A program made the position numbers and the translations under genes. DNA of 23,666 nt from a virus. Location: positions 1-23,666 of the IMG/VR virus record IMGVR_UViG_3300031952_000150; one strand, given 5' to 3'. Below the pieces are notes generated by a model. It made no database searches. It was not told the origin of the DNA and saw only the letters and a program-made list of their open reading frames with translations. Shown piece after piece: positions 19,966 to 23,666 of this stretch; the first letter of the stretch is position 1, and every line of letters begins with the position of its first letter.

Positions 19966-21622
19966 ATTGAAACAGAGTATTGCCGAGGGGTTGAAAAGCA
20001 AGACTCTTACGTCTTGTAGTCGGTGGGCTGAAAATCGTCGCGTGATGGGATCACCATTTGAGGGGCCGTATAGTTTCAAGTGGCATCCGTGGTGCCGTGC
20101 AATCCATGACAGCCATGCGGCGTACACGATTGCGATGAAGGCGGCACAGTTGGGAATCACGGAAGTAGGAATCAATCGGGCATTTTTTACACTCGACCAG
20201 TCAAAGAGGGATGTGCTTTACGTCTTGCCGACAACGATCAATGCGAGTGATTTTTCCAAGGCGAGGTTCACGACTGCATTGAAGTTGAGTCCCCACTTAA
20301 AAAATCTGTTTGTGGACACGAATACGGTGGGGTTGAAATCGACGGGTACGAATGTCCTGTATATCCGTGGGAGTCGAGGCGATAGTAACCTGAAATCCAT
20401 CCCGGTGTCCGAGTTGATCTTGGATGAATTGGACGAGATGGATACTCATGCGGTGTGGTTGGCCCTGGAACGACTTTCAGGGCAGATTGAGAAACACGTT
20501 GTTGCAATCTCCACACCGACTGTTCCGAAGTATGGTGTTCACAAACTCTTTCTGACAAGTACGCAAGAACACTTTTACTTCCAATGTCCGCACTGTAACC
20601 GATGGACAGAGTTCACTTGGCCGGATTGCATTGAGATCATTGGGGAGTCCGTCAATGATCCACGGTGTTATGAGTCGTTCTTGAAATGTCGGGAATGTAA
20701 GGTCCGACTTGAACACAAAGAGAAACCGATCTTTCTGGCAACAGGTGAATGGAAAGCAACTGAACACACGACATCAGCGGATGAAGCACGGGGCTTCTAC
20801 ATCAATCAGATGTATTCGTCAACTGTGTCGCCGGGTGAGTTGGTGATCGCCTATCACCGTGGGTTGGGTGACGAAGCGGCAAGTAAGGAGTTTAACAATA
20901 GCAAGTTGGGACTTCCATTTGTTGGGGAAGGCGCGCAAGTTACGGATGCAATGATTGATGCCTGTGTTCGGGGACATACAATCAACGATCAGCGGCCAAT
21001 GATTGGTGGCCACCGCTTGATAACGATGGGCGTGGATCAAGGAAAGACAGGATTCATTTCGGTTGTGGAATGGTTGTTTGACCAACATCCGGGTGCAGAC
21101 ATTAGTGCGGCAGCCATCGGTAAGTTGTTGTGGTTTGGCAAATTTCAGGAGGATGACTGGGGTTATGTTGGGGAGTTGATGCGGGAGTGGCAGGTATTGG
21201 CGGCTGTGGCGGATGCGGACCCGAATGTTAATGACGCTCGCCGGTTTGCTCGGAAGTTTCATGGCTATGCGTGGTTGACACGATACCGACGTGGAATTAC
21301 AGCGAAGGAAATCTCGATTCAGGAGGAAGAATCAGGGGCACCATTCGCCATCGTAGATCGAACCAGTTGGTTGTCGTGTTCACTTGGGCGCTTTAAGACG
21401 AATCCCCCTCGAATCTTGTTGCCTCGTGATATTACACTCGAATACCGAGAACACATTAAGAACTTGGTGCGGACTTACGAGAAGGATGACACTGGCAACC
21501 CGGCCGCAGTGTACGTAAATACTGGCCCGGATCACTTTGCCCATTCATTGGTGTACGCTGATATTGGTTTGGTGTTAGCGGCTGTCACGCCTGGTGGGGA
21601 AGACATCGGCAAGGTAACATGA
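19946..21622 (+). CDS. Phage terminase large subunit, GpA type
   Basis: In this 558-residue protein, YSFKWHPWCRAIHDS and then MKAAQLGITEVGINR (residues 64-78) form the Walker-A-like region of lambda GpA-type terminases. LILDELDEMD (157-166) is Walker B with the catalytic acidic pair. CPHC (214-217) and CREC (248-251) form the zinc-binding insert typical of GpA. ITMGVDQGKTGF (359-370) begins the nuclease domain with D364. VNTGPDHFAHSLVYA near the end matches the conserved GpA tail. It would power DNA packaging and cut the concatemer. It marks the start of the morphogenesis block. Confidence 0.93.
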   Translation: MSNLLDELKQSIAEGLKSKTLTSCSRWAENRRVMGSPFEGPYSFKWHPWCRAIHDSHAAYTIAMKAAQLGITEVGINRAFFTLDQSKRDVLYVLPTTINASDFSKARFTTALKLSPHLKNLFVDTNTVGLKSTGTNVLYIRGSRGDSNLKSIPVSELILDELDEMDTHAVWLALERLSGQIEKHVVAISTPTVPKYGVHKLFLTSTQEHFYFQCPHCNRWTEFTWPDCIEIIGESVNDPRCYESFLKCRECKVRLEHKEKPIFLATGEWKATEHTTSADEARGFYINQMYSSTVSPGELVIAYHRGLGDEAASKEFNNSKLGLPFVGEGAQVTDAMIDACVRGHTINDQRPMIGGHRLITMGVDQGKTGFISVVEWLFDQHPGADISAAAIGKLLWFGKFQEDDWGYVGELMREWQVLAAVADADPNVNDARRFARKFHGYAWLTRYRRGITAKEISIQEEESGAPFAIVDRTSWLSCSLGRFKTNPPRILLPRDITLEYREHIKNLVRTYEKDDTGNPAAVYVNTGPDHFAHSLVYADIGLVLAAVTPGGEDIGKVT

Positions 21623-21804
21623 GTCTTAAGTGGTGCGCGAAGTGTGATACTGAGAAGTTGTTGAGTGAGTTTCACCGGGCATCAAATCAACAGGATGGTT
21701 TTCAACGATACTGTAAGAGTTGTCAATTGACATACAAACGTCAGCGGCAACCATTGTCTGAGAAATACCGACAACGTGAGTGTGAGACAGATTCAACGAC
21801 TTGA
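21619..21804 (+). CDS. Small zinc-finger protein, possible endonuclease remnant
   Basis: This encodes 61 residues, ATGA-coupled to the terminase. WCAKCDTEKLLSEFHR and YCKSCQLTYKRQRQ give a CxxC-CxxC zinc finger of the kind found at the N-terminus of endonuclease VII or HNH-like phage nucleases. No nuclease core follows before the stop. It may be a truncated homing gene or a genuine small DNA-binding protein. Confidence 0.6.
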   Translation: MSLKWCAKCDTEKLLSEFHRASNQQDGFQRYCKSCQLTYKRQRQPLSEKYRQRECETDSTT

Positions 21805-21847
21805 AGTTGCTGCCCGGTATCTTCGCGCGTTCAAGAGGGAATAAACG

Positions 21848-23623
21848 ATGGCGAATCAAACAGTCAATCTGGTAGACAGCCGACATCCCGGCTACATCAG
21901 TGGGATGACGGATTGGGCCAAGTGGCGGTTGACTTATGAAGGCGGGGATATGTTCCGGGAAACGTACCTGGAAAAGTTCTCCGGGCGGGAAGACCCGACT
22001 GATTATGCCACGCGCAAGAACATGACGCCGGTGCCGAAGTTTGCTGGTGCTGCCATCAACGATATTCGGAACGCGATCTATCAACGGATGCGAGACATCA
22101 CACGTAAGGGCGGCAGCAAGACATACCAGAACGCAGTCAACGGGTTGGACCTTGGTGTAGACCGCCGGGGTGCGACCATGAACGCATTTGTCGGTGTTAA
22201 GGTTTTGACTGAACTGTTGGTCATGGGACGGGTTGGGATTTTCGTGGATTCCCCGCCAGTTCCGGCAGTGGCAACCTTAGCGGATGTTGGCGCGGCGTTG
22301 CCGTATCTTTACAAATATGACATTGAAGACATCCTCTCGTGGACGTGCAACAAACCGGATGAACCGAGTGAGTTTCAAGCGGTCCTATTGCGTGATACAG
22401 TCATGCAATATGACCAGGCAACGTTGCTTCCGACATTGGAAGTCAAACGGTATCGGCATCTTTGGATCGAGAATAGCAAGGTCAATTTGCAATTCTACAA
22501 CCCGAAAGGTGAAACTGTCAATCAATTTGACGCGCCGGGCGGCCCAATTCAGTTGGAATTGACGCGCATCCCATTCGTATTGTTGGATATTGGCAGTGGA
22601 TTGATTAAGGACGTATGCCAACAACAGATTGCACTCTTGAATTTGGGTTCAAGTGATGTAAGTTATGCGTTGCGGTCAAACTTTCCGTTCTACGTTGAAC
22701 AAAAGGATTTACGAGCGGTTGGTTCACACTTGAAACAAGTAGCGACAGCCGATGGTACGGCCACCACAGGTGGCCAAGGCGCGGCTGAGACTGACATCAA
22801 GGTTGGTGCAACCCACGGTCGAGCCTATGATAAGGGAATGAATACGCCGTCATTCATCAATCCATCCTCTGAACCGTTGAGGGCGAGTTTAGAGTTACAA
22901 GCACGACTCAAAGGGGACATCCGCGAATTGGTTAATTTGGCGGTTTCGGCATTGGCCGTGCGGGTGTCGGCTGAATCAAAACAGATGGACAACCAAGGTC
23001 TTGAAGCCGGGTTGTCATATATCGGTCTGTTATTGGAAAGTGCCGAACGACAGGTCGCTGGGTACTGGTCGGCTTATGAGGAACGGCAACCAAGTAAACG
23101 CGAAATTGCAACAATCAAGTACCCGGATCGGTACAGCTTGAAGTCAGACGCAGATCGGGTCAAGGAGGCTCAAGACCTGACGAAACTGATGTCGGCCGTA
23201 CCAGGTCGCAGAGTGAAACGTGAGTTGGCGAAGGGTGTGGTTCAGGCGTTATTGGGTGGGAAGATCAGTGTTGATGATTTGGACGCCATCCATAAAGAGA
23301 TTGATGCAGCACATTATACAACCAGTGACCCAGTGACGATAACGGCTGCGGTGGAAGCTGGACTGGTTGGTGAACAAACGGCATCGGTTGCACTTGGTTT
23401 TGACGAGGATGAATACAAGAAAGCACGGGACGACCATGCGGCACGTTTGGCACGGATTGCTGAGTCACAAGGCGCGAAAGGGGATATGGGAGCACGCGGC
23501 ATCGGTGATCTGTCAGCCAATCCCAAGGCCGGGGAGGAAGAGAAGGCAGCCAGCCGTGACACCACATTGCAAGGGTCCGTCGCTCCGCGTGTGCGTGGCG
23601 CAGGCAAACCAAAGTTGGTGTAA
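21848..23623 (+). CDS. Portal-like phage structural protein
   Basis: This 591-residue protein has an AGAGGGA ribosome binding site. GAAINDIRNAIYQRMRDI, then GVDRRGATMNAFVGVKVL and LLVMGRVGIFVDSP match a portal family of the DUF4055 kind, where this part forms the clip and stem region. SSDVSYALRSNFPFYVEQ and DNQGLEAGLSYIGLLLESAE are later conserved blocks. The C-terminus is charged and low-complexity. Its place directly after the large terminase supports portal function, the ring through which DNA enters the capsid. Confidence 0.75.
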   Translation: MANQTVNLVDSRHPGYISGMTDWAKWRLTYEGGDMFRETYLEKFSGREDPTDYATRKNMTPVPKFAGAAINDIRNAIYQRMRDITRKGGSKTYQNAVNGLDLGVDRRGATMNAFVGVKVLTELLVMGRVGIFVDSPPVPAVATLADVGAALPYLYKYDIEDILSWTCNKPDEPSEFQAVLLRDTVMQYDQATLLPTLEVKRYRHLWIENSKVNLQFYNPKGETVNQFDAPGGPIQLELTRIPFVLLDIGSGLIKDVCQQQIALLNLGSSDVSYALRSNFPFYVEQKDLRAVGSHLKQVATADGTATTGGQGAAETDIKVGATHGRAYDKGMNTPSFINPSSEPLRASLELQARLKGDIRELVNLAVSALAVRVSAESKQMDNQGLEAGLSYIGLLLESAERQVAGYWSAYEERQPSKREIATIKYPDRYSLKSDADRVKEAQDLTKLMSAVPGRRVKRELAKGVVQALLGGKISVDDLDAIHKEIDAAHYTTSDPVTITAAVEAGLVGEQTASVALGFDEDEYKKARDDHAARLARIAESQGAKGDMGARGIGDLSANPKAGEEEKAASRDTTLQGSVAPRVRGAGKPKLV

Positions 23624-23625
23624 GT

Positions 23626-23666
23626 ATGGCCTACGCAAAACCACAATTTCCTGTCCAAGTTTGGGA
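23626..23666 (+). CDS. Start of a further phage gene (truncated by window)
   Basis: ATG at 23626 begins MAYAKPQFPVQVW and runs off the right edge. It starts 3 bases after the portal-like gene. In this position one would expect a head protein, but too little is visible to say. Confidence 0.4.
   Translation, partial: MAYAKPQFPVQVW

Noticed and set aside
1080-23658. Many minus-strand open frames, some over 150 codons
   Set aside because: Every one lies antisense to a better-supported + strand gene, and none carries recognisable domains or its own start signals.

Overview
The window reads as the left end of a temperate phage or prophage in a moderately GC-rich bacterium. All supported genes lie on the + strand. 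Most overlap by 1-20 bases, typically as ATGA, TGATG or GTGA stop/start junctions, so they look translationally coupled. The organism cannot be fixed from the sequence. The codon style and the many homing endonucleases would fit a phage of a planctomycete-like host, but that is inference only.

Layout. Positions 1-1160 are repeat-rich and essentially gene-free: a 12-bp tandem repeat, a perfect 16-bp palindrome, four copies of TCTTGCAGGT, and two copies of a 33-34 bp C-rich/G-rich element. They lead into a small serine recombinase (1161-1910). This is a plausible host/element junction or recombination-site region. An overlapping operon follows (1907-5567): zinc-ribbon proteins, a GuaD-like guanine deaminase, a second short HAE/PCxxC deaminase, hypotheticals, a GIY-YIG homing endonuclease with a 17-residue repeat array and an AP2 domain, and a UPF0489/ureohydrolase-like protein. 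Positions 5581-8829 hold small proteins, a zinc-finger plus OB-fold-like nucleic-acid-binding protein, an HNH endonuclease and a phage-typical hypothetical. Positions 8878-12526 hold an SprT-like metalloprotease, a run of short phage genes, a NUMOD4-HNH-NUMOD1 endonuclease and a TOPRIM/Spo11-TopoVI-A-like protein. Positions 12585-14503 hold a large protein with GHKL-ATPase-like motifs in an unusual order, then another HNH endonuclease that runs into a tRNA-like element (14494-14563).

Positions 14581-16921 hold small proteins, a possible packaging-associated protein and a YiiX-like permuted papain-fold hydrolase. Next is an AP2-HNH endonuclease gene split by an in-frame TAA. An envelope-directed cassette follows (17391-19612): a lipoprotein cysteine-peptidase-like protein, a secreted Trx-like protein with a Pro/Asn/Asp linker and C-terminal membrane anchor, a membrane protein, and a lipoprotein thioredoxin. 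The morphogenesis block then begins: GpA-type large terminase (19946-21622), a small zinc-finger ORF, a portal-like protein (21848-23623) and the start of a further gene at the right edge.

Transcription appears to be driven by a recurring sigma70-like promoter with a 16-bp spacer (TTGACT-N16-TATRAT type) before the genes at 5581, 8878, 12585 and 15568, plus an extended -10 at 8237. The most unusual points are the TOPRIM/GHKL-like pair (possible topoisomerase-IIB-like module), the two-deaminase operon, the high density and domain shuffling of homing endonucleases, the degenerate tRNA-like element, and the secreted thioredoxin/peptidase cassette beside the terminase.
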